Part shown: in pieces, positions 25,928-35,463 of the stretch
How the letters are laid out: each line of letters opens with the position of its first letter
Position numbering within the stretch: position 1 is the first letter of the stretch
Notes under the pieces: generated by a model
The model's input: the letters and a program-made list of their open reading frames with translations, nothing else
What the model was told of the DNA's origin: nothing
Databases searched by the model: none
Program-made: the position numbers and the translations under genes
DNA from: PFJX01 sp964393825
GTDB lineage: Bacteria > Pseudomonadota > Gammaproteobacteria > Burkholderiales > Thiobacillaceae
Direction of reading: 5' to 3'
NCBI GenBank assembly: GCA_964393825.1
Contig: CAYMUY010000006.1
Location: 1-64,000 of the forward strand
DNA: 64,000 nucleotides

Positions 25928-28606
25928 ATGTCAAAGCACTATCTCCATCCCCTGTTCATGCCCCGTTCCGTCGTCGTGTTCGGCGCCAGTGAAAAAGAAC
26001 ACTCGGTTGCCGGCATCCTGTTCAGCAACCTGCGCAAATCCGGCTTCACCGGCAAGGTCTACCCGATCAATCCCAAGCATGACCTGCTCTACGGCGAGCG
26101 CTGCTACGCCAGCACCGCCGACCTGCCGGAAACCCCGGAACTGGCCCTGATCGCCACCCCGGCCGCGACCATACCGGGCATCCTGGATGCCTGCGGCGCC
26201 CGCGGCATTCATCACGCGGTGGTGCTCTCCGCCGGCTTCCGCGAGGTCGGCCCCGCGGGGGTGGCGCTGGAAGAAGCGGTGCAGGCGGCGGCAAAACGCA
26301 ACGACATTCGCTTCATCGGCCCCAACTGCCTGGGCGTGCAAAGACCAGGGATCGGCTTCAACGGCACCTTCAGCAAAGGCGCCACGCTGTCCGGCGACCT
26401 GGCGCTGGTGTCGCAATCCGGAGCGCTGTGCACCGCCATGCTGGACTGGGCGGAATCGAACGGGATCGGTTTCTCCAGCGTCATCTCCACCGGCGCCTCG
26501 GCTGACGTCGATTTCGGCGAGATTCTCGACTACCTGGCCTACGACCCCGCGACCAAGGGCATCCTGATGTACATCGAGGGCATCCGCGATGCCCGGCGCT
26601 TCATGAGCGCGCTACGCGCCACAGCACGGATCAAGCCGGTGGTGCTGGTCAAGGTCGGACGCCACGAAGCCGGTTCCAAGGCCGTGGCCTCGCATACCGG
26701 CGCCCTGGTCGGCTCCGACGCGGTGTTTGACGCCCTGCTGCGGCGTGCCGGCGTGGTGCGGGTCAGCAGCATTACCCAGCTGTTCGCCTCCGCTCAGGCC
26801 CTGTCATCCCATATCAAGCCGACCGGCGATCGGCTGGCCATCGTCACCAACGGTGGCGGCCCGGGTGTCATGGCGACCGACCGTGCCGTCGATCTCGGTG
26901 TCCGTCTCGCGGAACTGGGTCCCGATGCCCTGGACAAGCTCAATGCCGCCCTGCCGCCGACCTGGTCACACGGCAATCCGGTGGACATCATCGGTGACGC
27001 CGCCGCCGATCGCTATAGCGCCGCGATGCAGGCCTGTCTCGCCGACGAGCATGTCGATGGCGTCCTGGTGATGCTGACGCCGCAGGCGATGACGCGGCCG
27101 ACCGAGGCCGCCGACGCGGTGGTGGCAATGGCCAGGCAATCGAGCAAGCCGGTGATCGCCTGCTGGATGGGCGAGGCGCAGGTGGCGGAGGGCCGGCAAC
27201 GCTTCAAGGACGCGGGTATTCCCTCTTTCTCGACGCCGGAACCGGCGGTCGAAGTGTTCTCCTATCTCTCCGCCTACTATGAAAACCAGCGACTGCTGAT
27301 GCAGACCCCCGGCCCCATCGCGAAAGGGACCGATCCGGATGTCGAAGGCGCTCGCCTGATCATCGAATCCGCCCTGTCGCATGGCCGCTCGGTGCTGACC
27401 GAGGTGGAATCGAAGGCGCTGCTTTCCGCCTTCCGCATCCCGGTGGCGCAGACCCTCATCGCGCGTGAGCCCACGGAAGCGATGCTGATGGCACAGCAGA
27501 TGGGCTTCCCGGTGGCGATGAAGATCAATTCGCAGACCATCAGTCATAAATCCGATGTCGGCGGCGTCCGTCTGGGCCTCTCCAGTGGCCATGCCGTGCG
27601 CTCGGCGTATAGCGGCATGATGACGGAAGTCCGCAACCGCGTGCCCGATGCCCAGATCGACGGCGTCGTGATCGAGCCCATGCTGGTGCGACCGAATGCC
27701 CGCGAGGTGCTGGTGGGCGTCACCAGCGATCCCGTGCTCGGACCGGTCATCGTATTCGGCACCGGGGGGGTCGATGTCGAAGCCGCGCAGGACCGCGCCG
27801 TCACCCTGCCACCGCTGAACCGCTATCTGGTCCGCGACCTGATCAACCGCACCCGCGTGGTCAAGCTGCTCGGCGAGTTCCGCAACCGCCCGGCCGCCGA
27901 CCTCGACGCGCTTGAGCAGATCCTGATGCGGGTCTCGGAAATGGTCTGCGAACTGCCCTGGATCAGGGAACTGGACATCAACCCACTCCTGATCGACGAA
28001 CATGGCGCGCTCGCCCTCGACGCCCGCGTCATCATTGCCCCGCGCGTACCCAGCGCCGACCGCTACGCACACATGGCGATCCACCCCTATCCGGCGCATC
28101 TGGTCACTTCCTGGCAGTTACCCAACGGCGTCGACGTCGTCATCCGTCCCATCCGCCCGGAAGATGCCGAACTGACCCAGAGCTTCGTGCGCAGCCTGTC
28201 CGAGGAAACCAAGTATTTCCGCTACATGGATGCCGTGCGCGAACTGTCCCAGGCCATGCTGGTGCGCTTCACCCAGATCGACTACGACCGCGAAATGGCC
28301 TTGCTGGCGGTGACCCAGACCCAGGGCAAGGAAGAGGAGCTGGGCGTGGCCCGCTTCGCCATCAATCCCGATGGCGAATCCTGCGAATTCGCTGTGGTGG
28401 TCAGCGACCAGTGGCAGAAGCAGGGCATCGCCCACAAGCTGATGGACGTGCTGATGGACGTCGCCCGCTCCAAGGGCATGCGCAAGATGGATGGTGAAGT
28501 GCTGAAAACCAACACCCGCATGCTCAAGCTGGCCACCAGCCTGGGATTCAAGGTCTCGGCCCACCCGGAAGACGATAGCGTGCGTTACATTTCGCGGAAT
28601 CTGTAA
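25928..28606 (+). CDS. Pat/YfiQ-type protein lysine acetyltransferase
   Basis: From the ATG at 25928 the protein has 892 residues, close to Salmonella Pat. Residues 1-690 form an inactive-type ADP-forming acyl-CoA synthetase (CoA-binding SVVVFGASEKEHSVAG at the start, succinyl-CoA ligase-like middle with FIGPNCLGVQ and SQSGALC, ATP-grasp part around 480-690 with MKINSQTISHKSDVGGV). The last 160 residues are a GNAT acetyltransferase (VVIRPIRPEDAEL to VVSDQWQKQGIAHKLMDVL). Pat acetylates and silences acetyl-CoA synthetase and other enzymes. An ATG at 25844 would add 28 residues. Confidence 0.92.
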   Translation: MSKHYLHPLFMPRSVVVFGASEKEHSVAGILFSNLRKSGFTGKVYPINPKHDLLYGERCYASTADLPETPELALIATPAATIPGILDACGARGIHHAVVLSAGFREVGPAGVALEEAVQAAAKRNDIRFIGPNCLGVQRPGIGFNGTFSKGATLSGDLALVSQSGALCTAMLDWAESNGIGFSSVISTGASADVDFGEILDYLAYDPATKGILMYIEGIRDARRFMSALRATARIKPVVLVKVGRHEAGSKAVASHTGALVGSDAVFDALLRRAGVVRVSSITQLFASAQALSSHIKPTGDRLAIVTNGGGPGVMATDRAVDLGVRLAELGPDALDKLNAALPPTWSHGNPVDIIGDAAADRYSAAMQACLADEHVDGVLVMLTPQAMTRPTEAADAVVAMARQSSKPVIACWMGEAQVAEGRQRFKDAGIPSFSTPEPAVEVFSYLSAYYENQRLLMQTPGPIAKGTDPDVEGARLIIESALSHGRSVLTEVESKALLSAFRIPVAQTLIAREPTEAMLMAQQMGFPVAMKINSQTISHKSDVGGVRLGLSSGHAVRSAYSGMMTEVRNRVPDAQIDGVVIEPMLVRPNAREVLVGVTSDPVLGPVIVFGTGGVDVEAAQDRAVTLPPLNRYLVRDLINRTRVVKLLGEFRNRPAADLDALEQILMRVSEMVCELPWIRELDINPLLIDEHGALALDARVIIAPRVPSADRYAHMAIHPYPAHLVTSWQLPNGVDVVIRPIRPEDAELTQSFVRSLSEETKYFRYMDAVRELSQAMLVRFTQIDYDREMALLAVTQTQGKEEELGVARFAINPDGESCEFAVVVSDQWQKQGIAHKLMDVLMDVARSKGMRKMDGEVLKTNTRMLKLATSLGFKVSAHPEDDSVRYISRNL

Positions 28607-28619
28607 GCCTGCGTGCGAT

Positions 28620-28639
28620 GGTCGGGCGGGAACCCGACC
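28620..28639 (+). terminator. Possible hairpin downstream of the Pat gene
   Basis: A 7-bp GC-rich stem (GGTCGGG/CCCGACC, six-base loop) begins 14 bases after the Pat stop codon. It lacks a T-tract, so it may only slow polymerase or protect the 3' end. Confidence 0.35.
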
Positions 28640-28773
28640 GAGCACGGGCGCCTGTTTCACGACGCGGGGTAACCCGTCATGACCCATCGCTTCGTGGCGG
28701 CGTCCACACTCCGCATGCAACTTTTTCCCGTTCGACAGGGTCTGCCAAAGAATCGATCACTACCGCATATCAC

Positions 28774-29463
28774 GTGACACGCTCCCTCTTGATGGCCGCC
28801 CTGCTTGGCACCAGCCTGGCCCAGGCCGCCGACCTGCCCACGCCTGCTGTCGACCCCCTTGCCCCATCTTCCAACGTCACCCGCTGGGCCGATCGCTGCA
28901 CCAATCTGACCAGTAGCGGCTGGGCATTCAAGGGGCCACGCAATTTCCTGCAATGGCTGGATGTCTTCAGCGACCCCGCAATCTGGCTGGAATTCGGCCG
29001 TCGTGGCCTTGATCCGCAGTCCTACGTCCGCAGCCTGTCCACCGCGATGGATCCGGGCACAGCGAAGAATTTCCTGGAATGGACCGACCCGGAGATTTAC
29101 GAGAAGTGGGCGCGGGCAGCGGCGGAACCGGATTTCTCCACCGCGGTCAATGCCATCCTGTTCGACCCCGGCCGTATCATGCGCTGGGCCATGCTGCCCA
29201 CGGATGCGCGAACCTGGAACCTGCTGGCGACCGCATTCAGCCCGGCAACCTGGACGAAATGGCTGACGGCGCCCTTCCACCCCGGCACCCAGGCGCTCAT
29301 CGCCAAGGCGCTGGACCCGGAAACCGCGTTGAACTGGTCGCGGGCGCTGGCCGACCCAGCCAGCTATCCCGCGCTCAAGGCAGGCAACCCACCCGTCCCG
29401 GAAAGCCAGCGCGGCAACCTCTACCTGGAATCATCCGGAACACCCTGGAAACGGGCGATCTAG
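28774..29463 (+). CDS. Exported hypothetical protein with short Pro/Trp helical repeats
   Basis: About 229 residues from a GTG at 28774; ATG 28792 is an alternative and neither has a clear ribosome-binding site. A signal peptide ends at LAQA. The mature part consists of short units of about 13-15 residues, each beginning with a D-P, F-S-P or H-P step and containing tryptophan or tyrosine (SDPAIWLEF, LDPQSYV, MDPGTAK, TDPEIYEKW, FDPGRIMRW, FSPATWTKW, LDPETALNW). I do not recognise the family. The spacing suggests a solenoid of short helices. It converges on the Phd gene and pilY1. Confidence 0.65.
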   Translation: MTRSLLMAALLGTSLAQAADLPTPAVDPLAPSSNVTRWADRCTNLTSSGWAFKGPRNFLQWLDVFSDPAIWLEFGRRGLDPQSYVRSLSTAMDPGTAKNFLEWTDPEIYEKWARAAAEPDFSTAVNAILFDPGRIMRWAMLPTDARTWNLLATAFSPATWTKWLTAPFHPGTQALIAKALDPETALNWSRALADPASYPALKAGNPPVPESQRGNLYLESSGTPWKRAI

Positions 29464-29535
29464 TCGCCTGCGTTGCCGGGCCGAAGGCGGCGCTGCAGGG
29501 TTGCGTCCGCTTGACGATAGGCGCCCCTGCCGAGA

Positions 29536-29766
29536 TCAGTCGAGTGGCGAGACCAGCCCCGTTTCGATCGCGAAGCGGGATTCGGAGGGCATGTCCGGGT
29601 CGCCCCGGCGGGGGCGGCGTCCTGCAGTCGAGGACTGCTGGATGCCCGGGAGCATCCGCGCCACGATGCGCCCATGGCGGGTCAGGGCAAGCTCTTCACC
29701 CGCTTCGACAGCGGAAAGCAGCGTCTGGAATGAGGCTTCCGCCTCGGTCACACGGATGATGCGCAT
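29536..29766 (-). CDS. Phd/YefM-type antitoxin, orphan
   Basis: A 76-residue protein preceded by a strong GAGGAG site. The N-terminal half (MRIIRVTEAEASFQTLLSAV, then EELALTRHGRIVARMLP) is the Phd/YefM DNA-binding fold, which binds DNA and neutralises a toxin. The C-terminal tail is basic then acidic. No toxin gene follows: only 72 bases separate it from the convergent neighbour. It starts 43 bases after the pilY1 stop and may be read through from the pilus operon. Confidence 0.75.
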   Translation of the reverse strand: MRIIRVTEAEASFQTLLSAVEAGEELALTRHGRIVARMLPGIQQSSTAGRRPRRGDPDMPSESRFAIETGLVSPLD

Positions 29767-29809
29767 CTTGGCTCCTCGGGATGGACCCTCATGCAATGGA
29801 CGGGACACC

Positions 29810-32800
29810 TCACTCCACCACCTCATGCCAGGTCACGCGCCCGGATGCGCCTATTCCGAGGCTGCTGGTGATCGACATGAGATCGCCGTTGAGGCGGTTC
29901 AGCAGGGCATAACCTTTGCTGGTCTTGCCGGAGGCGCGCAGGAAGGTCGCTCCACCGAGCGCCGCGCCGGTTCTGACGCCACCGACACGGGCATCACTGT
30001 CCTGATTCACGATGCCGTCGCCGTTGGTGTCGAAGGCCGGATAGGCCAGCACGCTACCGCTGGAATAGTCCAGCGCCATCAGCCAGCCATCGCCGCCATG
30101 CTCGCAGGGCGCGTCGCTGGGAATGAAGGTGCTGAAGAAGATGACGCCGTTGAGCAGTTGCGGCACGCCGGTCAGGCGCTCGCCGCTGGCCGGCAGATCC
30201 AGCCGCCAGCCGAGGTAGGCGGAGGGTGAGCCGCCGGTTTCGCAACTGGACAGGCTGGTGGCATTGCACCAGACCACGGAATTGTTGCTGGGTACACGCA
30301 CACCGAGGTTGACGGTACGACCGTCGATCACCCTGCCAGCCCCGTACTCGGACAGCGTCTGCGCCACCAGCCACTGCCGACCGCCGATGGCGGCCTCGGC
30401 GATCGTACCGCTGGTGCCGGTGGCGCCGGCGCGATCCCAGAGTCCATAGAAACTCTGCACGGCGGTACTGGCGGAATCGCTCGGCTCGAGATACTTGCCG
30501 GTACCAAACAGCAGCATCACGCCGCCCAGGCGGTGCACGGTGATTTCCGGCGGCGCCAGGATGGGTTGGGCATTACCGCTTCCGTCACGCGCCGTGAACA
30601 GCGGCTGGCCGGACAAAGCCACCTGCCACTGCGCCGGACTGGCGTTGCTGACGTCGAACTTCCAGAGATTGCCCTTGAGGTCACCGGCATAGATCACGTC
30701 GACCTTGCCATCGCCGTTGCGATCGAATGGCACGGGTGTCGACAGACCGTTGGCACCGCTGGAAGACTCCGCCACCAGCTTCACATAGTCGCCGCTGCCT
30801 CCCCATCCCCCGTCGGTGCCGCCGTCCAGGAACAGGATGAACAGGGCGGCCTTGCCGGCACTGCTGTTGTAGCCGTTGCCGACGATGACGGCCCAGCGCC
30901 CGTCGTTCATTCGCACGATCTGACGGGACTGGCCATTGGACAGGTTTTTCGCCGGCCAGTTGTAGCTGTAGCCGAGATCGGCATCGTCATTCGCCGTGAA
31001 CTCCCACAACACCAGGTCGGCGGCGCGGGTCTGGATGAAGCTGGTGTCGGGATCGGTGACATCGAGCGCGAAATAGCCCTTGCCGCCGGCATTGAGGCCA
31101 CCCACCAGCACGGTTTTCCAGCCGCCCCCGACCACGGCATCGGCCACCATCGGGCTGCCATCGACAAAGTAGCGGTGACTGTAGCCCTGCGACGTGAGCT
31201 GACTGAGGTTGGCGTAGACCGCCCCGGGCACATAGCCGAGTACTTCCTTGCCGGCATTGCTGCTCCCCACCTTGACATTGAAGCCGTGCAACATGCCATC
31301 GTTGCCGCCCGCCCAGACCACCGGCGTGCGGGTACGCCTGGCGCTGGCGAAGGCTTCATAGCCGGCGAAATCGACATCCGAATAGCCGGCGGAGGGCGGC
31401 CCGACGTAAATCGGGTTGGAGTTGACAATATCCCCCAGCGGGCCGGCGGTGCGTTCACGCAACTGGCTGCTGGATTTGCCTTCATGCTGGCTCTGGCCAC
31501 GCAGCCAGGCGACACGGTCGGCGCCGCGATTGTCGAGGGTACCGGCGGCATTGCGGTTGAGCGCGTCGGTTTGCGCCGTCTGACCGGTGAGACCCGCCCA
31601 GGTGAAGGGCAGACCGTCACGACTGGTCGAGCCGTAGGTGATGAGATTGCGCGAATCGGCGCTGATGCCTGTCTGCGCGCGCAGCAGGGTGGCGGCATCC
31701 CAGTCTTCGATGCTGCTCACCGTGCCGTTGTCGGTAATGCTGTAGGCCAGGAGTTGGCCGCTCCAGCCGTTGGCGTTGAAGCGCGCTTGATAGAGGCGAC
31801 TGTCGGAACGGATCGAGGTGGAGTTGGTGGTCACGGCGCTGGCGGCGGCCTTCTCCAGGATGGCGGTGAAGGTGCGGTCGAGTGCCTGCTCGAGGCCGAG
31901 CGGGTTGGATACCAGGAAGTAATTGTCGGGAACGCCGTCACTGCCATAGCTGCCGCTGGAGGTGCGGCTGTCCCATTCCGAAACCTGGTCGGGCTGGTTA
32001 TTGCCACCTGCGGCTTCGGTGAAGCCCCCCCACTTGGCGGCATACCAGAGCGGATCCTTGAGCGATTCGGCGGTGCTGGTACCCAGGGTATAGGTCGCGG
32101 TGGTCGCCGCGTCGGGACGCTGACAATTGCTGCAACCGCCACTGCCGTTCACCTTGGTGCCCGGGGAGACGGTGATCGCAGCCGGGTCGGTGTAGTTGAA
32201 ACCCTCAATGCCGGAATGGAAATGGGGACCGTCCTGTGTCGTGCCGCTGACGATGTAACCGAAACCCTGCGGTTGATTGGTCGATTCCGCGATGATGCGG
32301 GTGGTGACGGTAAGCGTATTGGCGTTGCGGTCCAGGCGCCAGGCCATCATCCCCCAGACATCCTGGTCATAGTCGCCGCCCTGCTCGCTGTCTTCCCAGT
32401 TCAGATAGGCCATGCCCTCCGCCATCGTGGCGGTGGCGGTCTGGCTAACGATCTTCATGTCCACCAACTGCCCTCCCCCTTGCGGACTGCTGTTGAACAG
32501 GCGATAAGCGGGCTGCAGGATCACGCGCGGTTTGGCTTCTCCGGCCAGGGCGATGCGAATCTGTGGGACGTTGGTGGCGAGCTGGACGCCGTAGGTACTG
32601 ACTTTCAACGATTTGTGGTCATCGTCGGGAATGGTGATGTTGCTGCGGATGCGTTGGGTGCGGGCATGATGCGCCAATCCGGCCATCAGCCACGAGCCCT
32701 GCAGGGTCGGCCCTTCCGGGCAGATGCCGGCGGCGCTGCCGAGACCGCTCAGGGTCTTGGCGTCGCACAACTCGTTGTTGCTGCCACCGCTCTTGCCGAT

Positions 32801-34786
32801 GAAGAAGTTACGGCCGTTCAGGCCTTCGCCACTGCCCACCGCATCGGTCAGACTCTTGGCCGTGCCGTCGCTGCCGATGCTGCTCATGCTGGTGCTGGCG
32901 AGATCTTCGTCATTGCTGGAGACACTGGCGTTGAACATCACCACGTTGAGCGGCGCGCAATAATTGCTGGTGTTGAGCGGGTCCACCCAGGTAGCGAGCG
33001 GCAGGCCCAGGAGGTTGTCCTTGCTGCCGCTGTTGGTGAAGGTATAACCACTGCTCGCGCCCTGGCCCGCGAAGTAGCGCAGGGATTCGTAATACAGTTC
33101 CGACATCGGGTTGCCCCAGCTGGTGCAAGCGTTTTCCGAGATGTTGGTCAGTTGCCAGGAGCAGTCGTCGCCGCTCGACCCCAGGTAGGTGCCGTCGCCA
33201 TAGTTGTAGCCGTAAATGCGCAGGTAGTTGAGGCTGTTGACGATGCCGGGCGTGGTGGCGCTGGAGGTGGTGGTGCGTGGGCTGTTGGGGGGGGTGGCGG
33301 GCTGGACGAAGGTGCCATCGCTGGCCACGTTCACTTCATCCGTGAAGGCGCCGACATTCTTGCGCAGCACACCCCCGGAAATGTTCTTCCTGTAGCTGCC
33401 GGTCATCAAGCCGAAATGCAGTTGCCCGGTGTCGCCGTAGTACTGCAGCAGTCCGATCGGCTTGGTGTTGCCGCTGGGGTACTGCTTGCAGCGCTCCGTC
33501 CCCAGCAAGCCGGGTACGCAGGCCTTGACGCGGGCGACATAGTCGTAGCTACCCAGGCCGTTGGCGATGCGACCGTCGGAACGGGTGCTCTTGTTGGGAG
33601 CCAGGCTATTGGCGTAGAGGCCGGAAAGTGCGGCGCGGTTACCGTTGGTGCGGCGCCCCCCGATAGAGTCGGCATCCTCGTTGATATCGGTGGCACCCGA
33701 AATGGAATCTTCGCGCCACAAACATTGCCGCCTCTCGTTAGCCGCCCATAGCGCGAAATTCCCCTTGGCGACGCGCATCAAGGGGGGATTGGCATTGTTC
33801 TGGGATTTGTCACTGCTGCCGCCCAGGGTGGCATTGCAGATGGTAATGCCGGTCTGGGTCCAATTCTCGATGCTCCAGTTGCTGTAGGTGCCACTGCCAT
33901 GCACCTGCTCCACCACCACCTTGATCTCACCGGAAGAGCAGGAGTTGGAACTGGAAACCAGGCTGTTATACATCTTGATGCCGGCACCATTGACGCAACT
34001 GACCGCGCCGATCATGTAGTTAACGGATGGGTTGGTTCCGGCGCGGATCACCACCTGGTCGCCATAGGCGAAGTCGCCGGTCGACGAGACGGTAAATTGC
34101 AGGGCGGCGGGCGTGCTGGAGGGAATCGTATTACTGGTGCCGCTGGACACTGCGGTGGGTGTGGCGGGGGCGCTGAAGGGGGTGAGGCGGTCGATGTCGC
34201 TGCCGTTGTAATACTTGGCGAAGGCATGCGCATCGGTCGGCAGGTAGGCGCGTTCCAGCACGGTAATGGCATTCGTCCCGCCCGCCGCGAAGGTCTGGTC
34301 AGTGGAACGCAGGCCGCCATAGAGCAGTTTGCGAACCGCGTCCATGCGGGTCATGCTGGCCCAGTTGAGAAAGTTGCCGCTCCACAACCCCGTGCAGTAC
34401 TTGTTGCTCGTGGCGGCGCTGGGTTCGAAGCGCTGATTTCCTGTCGAATAGCTGTAGCACTTGTACGGATCAAAATAGCCGTAGTAGTCGATGGCGTGCT
34501 TGTAACCGGTTTCCAGCTGGCCATCGTCATCGAGATCGGAATAGTCGTTGTAAGCCTTCTTGTAGAGCTGCTGGTCCTTGGAAATATCCAGCATCACCTG
34601 CGGTGGAATGCTGGAGGTGATGAACAGGGGAGTGGGAGAAAGATCGAGGGCGCGCACAGGGGCGACGACGGTCAGCAGCAGCAGGCCAGTCACCGCGAAG
34701 CGCGAGCGGAAGGACTCCTCGAGACTGGACAGGCTGCTTCGGGCCCATTCCCCTCCCGCCTTCAATCGTTTCCAGGCGGATCTCAT
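29810..34786 (-). CDS. pilY1: Type IV pilus tip-associated adhesin PilY1
   Basis: A 1658-residue exported protein. After a signal peptide (cleavage near VRALDLSP) comes a long, low-homology N-terminal region with many Ser/Thr/Gly residues, then from about residue 1130 the Neisseria PilC-type beta-propeller domain (VWAGGNDGMLHGFNV, FALDVTDPDTS, YAGDLKGNLWKFDV, MLLFGTGKYLEPSD). A calcium loop of the form DxNxDGxxxD is present at 1355-1363 (DRNGDGKVD), equivalent to the regulatory site of Pseudomonas PilY1, and a second Ca-like DTNGDGIVNQDSD lies at about 1586. It promotes pilus extension and adhesion. GAGGAG precedes the start, 10 bases after pilX. Confidence 0.92.
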   Translation of the reverse strand: MRSAWKRLKAGGEWARSSLSSLEESFRSRFAVTGLLLLTVVAPVRALDLSPTPLFITSSIPPQVMLDISKDQQLYKKAYNDYSDLDDDGQLETGYKHAIDYYGYFDPYKCYSYSTGNQRFEPSAATSNKYCTGLWSGNFLNWASMTRMDAVRKLLYGGLRSTDQTFAAGGTNAITVLERAYLPTDAHAFAKYYNGSDIDRLTPFSAPATPTAVSSGTSNTIPSSTPAALQFTVSSTGDFAYGDQVVIRAGTNPSVNYMIGAVSCVNGAGIKMYNSLVSSSNSCSSGEIKVVVEQVHGSGTYSNWSIENWTQTGITICNATLGGSSDKSQNNANPPLMRVAKGNFALWAANERRQCLWREDSISGATDINEDADSIGGRRTNGNRAALSGLYANSLAPNKSTRSDGRIANGLGSYDYVARVKACVPGLLGTERCKQYPSGNTKPIGLLQYYGDTGQLHFGLMTGSYRKNISGGVLRKNVGAFTDEVNVASDGTFVQPATPPNSPRTTTSSATTPGIVNSLNYLRIYGYNYGDGTYLGSSGDDCSWQLTNISENACTSWGNPMSELYYESLRYFAGQGASSGYTFTNSGSKDNLLGLPLATWVDPLNTSNYCAPLNVVMFNASVSSNDEDLASTSMSSIGSDGTAKSLTDAVGSGEGLNGRNFFIGKSGGSNNELCDAKTLSGLGSAAGICPEGPTLQGSWLMAGLAHHARTQRIRSNITIPDDDHKSLKVSTYGVQLATNVPQIRIALAGEAKPRVILQPAYRLFNSSPQGGGQLVDMKIVSQTATATMAEGMAYLNWEDSEQGGDYDQDVWGMMAWRLDRNANTLTVTTRIIAESTNQPQGFGYIVSGTTQDGPHFHSGIEGFNYTDPAAITVSPGTKVNGSGGCSNCQRPDAATTATYTLGTSTAESLKDPLWYAAKWGGFTEAAGGNNQPDQVSEWDSRTSSGSYGSDGVPDNYFLVSNPLGLEQALDRTFTAILEKAAASAVTTNSTSIRSDSRLYQARFNANGWSGQLLAYSITDNGTVSSIEDWDAATLLRAQTGISADSRNLITYGSTSRDGLPFTWAGLTGQTAQTDALNRNAAGTLDNRGADRVAWLRGQSQHEGKSSSQLRERTAGPLGDIVNSNPIYVGPPSAGYSDVDFAGYEAFASARRTRTPVVWAGGNDGMLHGFNVKVGSSNAGKEVLGYVPGAVYANLSQLTSQGYSHRYFVDGSPMVADAVVGGGWKTVLVGGLNAGGKGYFALDVTDPDTSFIQTRAADLVLWEFTANDDADLGYSYNWPAKNLSNGQSRQIVRMNDGRWAVIVGNGYNSSAGKAALFILFLDGGTDGGWGGSGDYVKLVAESSSGANGLSTPVPFDRNGDGKVDVIYAGDLKGNLWKFDVSNASPAQWQVALSGQPLFTARDGSGNAQPILAPPEITVHRLGGVMLLFGTGKYLEPSDSASTAVQSFYGLWDRAGATGTSGTIAEAAIGGRQWLVAQTLSEYGAGRVIDGRTVNLGVRVPSNNSVVWCNATSLSSCETGGSPSAYLGWRLDLPASGERLTGVPQLLNGVIFFSTFIPSDAPCEHGGDGWLMALDYSSGSVLAYPAFDTNGDGIVNQDSDARVGGVRTGAALGGATFLRASGKTSKGYALLNRLNGDLMSITSSLGIGASGRVTWHEVVE

Positions 34787-34796
34787 GAATTGCTCC

Positions 34797-35354
34797 TCAA
34801 ATACGGTAGATTTCCTGCAATGTCACCGCGGTACCCGGACGGGAACCTACCGCGCGCACCGTGATGCGGTAGTAGATGCTTTCACCCTGACCGGCAGCCT
34901 GCTTGCGGAAGCCTTCGATCAGATAACGCGGTTGCTCCAGGACGCCATTGATGCTGGCGGCGCCAGTCATTTCACCATAGTGAATGGTCTTATCGGCATT
35001 GGCGAAAATTCCTGAAGACTCCCAGACCTTCGCCGCCATCCCATCCGGCGTATTGGCGGCATAACCCTGGGCGCCGTTGTAGCAAAGGCCATTGTCGCAG
35101 CCGCGATTGAAACCGGTCAGTCCGGTGACGGAGGAAGCAATGTAGGCCTCGGCATCGCGCAAGGCCATTTCCGCCGCCTGGGTGGCTTGCTTGCGATCCT
35201 GCCAGGCGCCCGACATGCGTTCCTGCATGAACGCGGTGGTGATCGAGGAATAACCCAGTGTGGTCAGCACGCCAAGAAAGATCAGGCTGGCGATGAGCGA
35301 CATGCCGCTCTGCTGTTTCGGGCTCTGACGGAACTGACGGAAGCTGTTTTTCAT
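34797..35354 (-). CDS. pilX: Type IV pilus minor pilin PilX
   Basis: A 185-residue prepilin-like protein. The start at 35354 has AAGGAG upstream at good spacing. A basic leader ends in QQSG followed by MSLIASLIFLGVLTTLGY, a hydrophobic helix with prepilin cleavage after Gly17; the usual Glu at mature position 5 is replaced by Ala, as in other PilX proteins. The AEMALRDAEAYI segment is typical of the family. It is the first gene of a riboswitch-controlled unit with pilY1. Confidence 0.88.
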   Translation of the reverse strand: MKNSFRQFRQSPKQQSGMSLIASLIFLGVLTTLGYSSITTAFMQERMSGAWQDRKQATQAAEMALRDAEAYIASSVTGLTGFNRGCDNGLCYNGAQGYAANTPDGMAAKVWESSGIFANADKTIHYGEMTGAASINGVLEQPRYLIEGFRKQAAGQGESIYYRITVRAVGSRPGTAVTLQEIYRI

Positions 35355-35381
35355 GATGCCACTCCTTGTGCAAACCATTGG

Positions 35382-35394
35382 CCGACTCGGTCGG
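35382..35394 (-). promoter_or_regulatory. Conserved hairpin after the aptamer (possible expression platform, pilX leader)
   Basis: The hairpin CCGAC-CGA-GTCGG lies 69 bases after the aptamer and 27 bases before the pilX ATG, close to the AAGGAG site. An identical hairpin is in the second pilus leader at the matching place. No T-tract follows, so control of translation or of an alternative pairing is more likely than intrinsic termination. Confidence 0.5.
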
Positions 35395-35463
35395 AGAAAG
35401 GTTGCTTGGGAGCGGCGAAGGAAACGTGGATCGCGTCGTTGACACTTCCACCATCGCGCGTTC

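Noticed and set aside
28620..28773. Possible N-terminal extension of the repeat protein
   Set aside because: The extension would precede a clear signal peptide and contains a GC hairpin that fits the 3' end of the upstream gene.
30533..33751. A 1072-codon open frame antisense to pilY1
   Set aside because: It is the complement of a gene with clear PilC-domain motifs; composition (Gly/Val/Ala-rich, no domain) fits a GC-rich antisense shadow.
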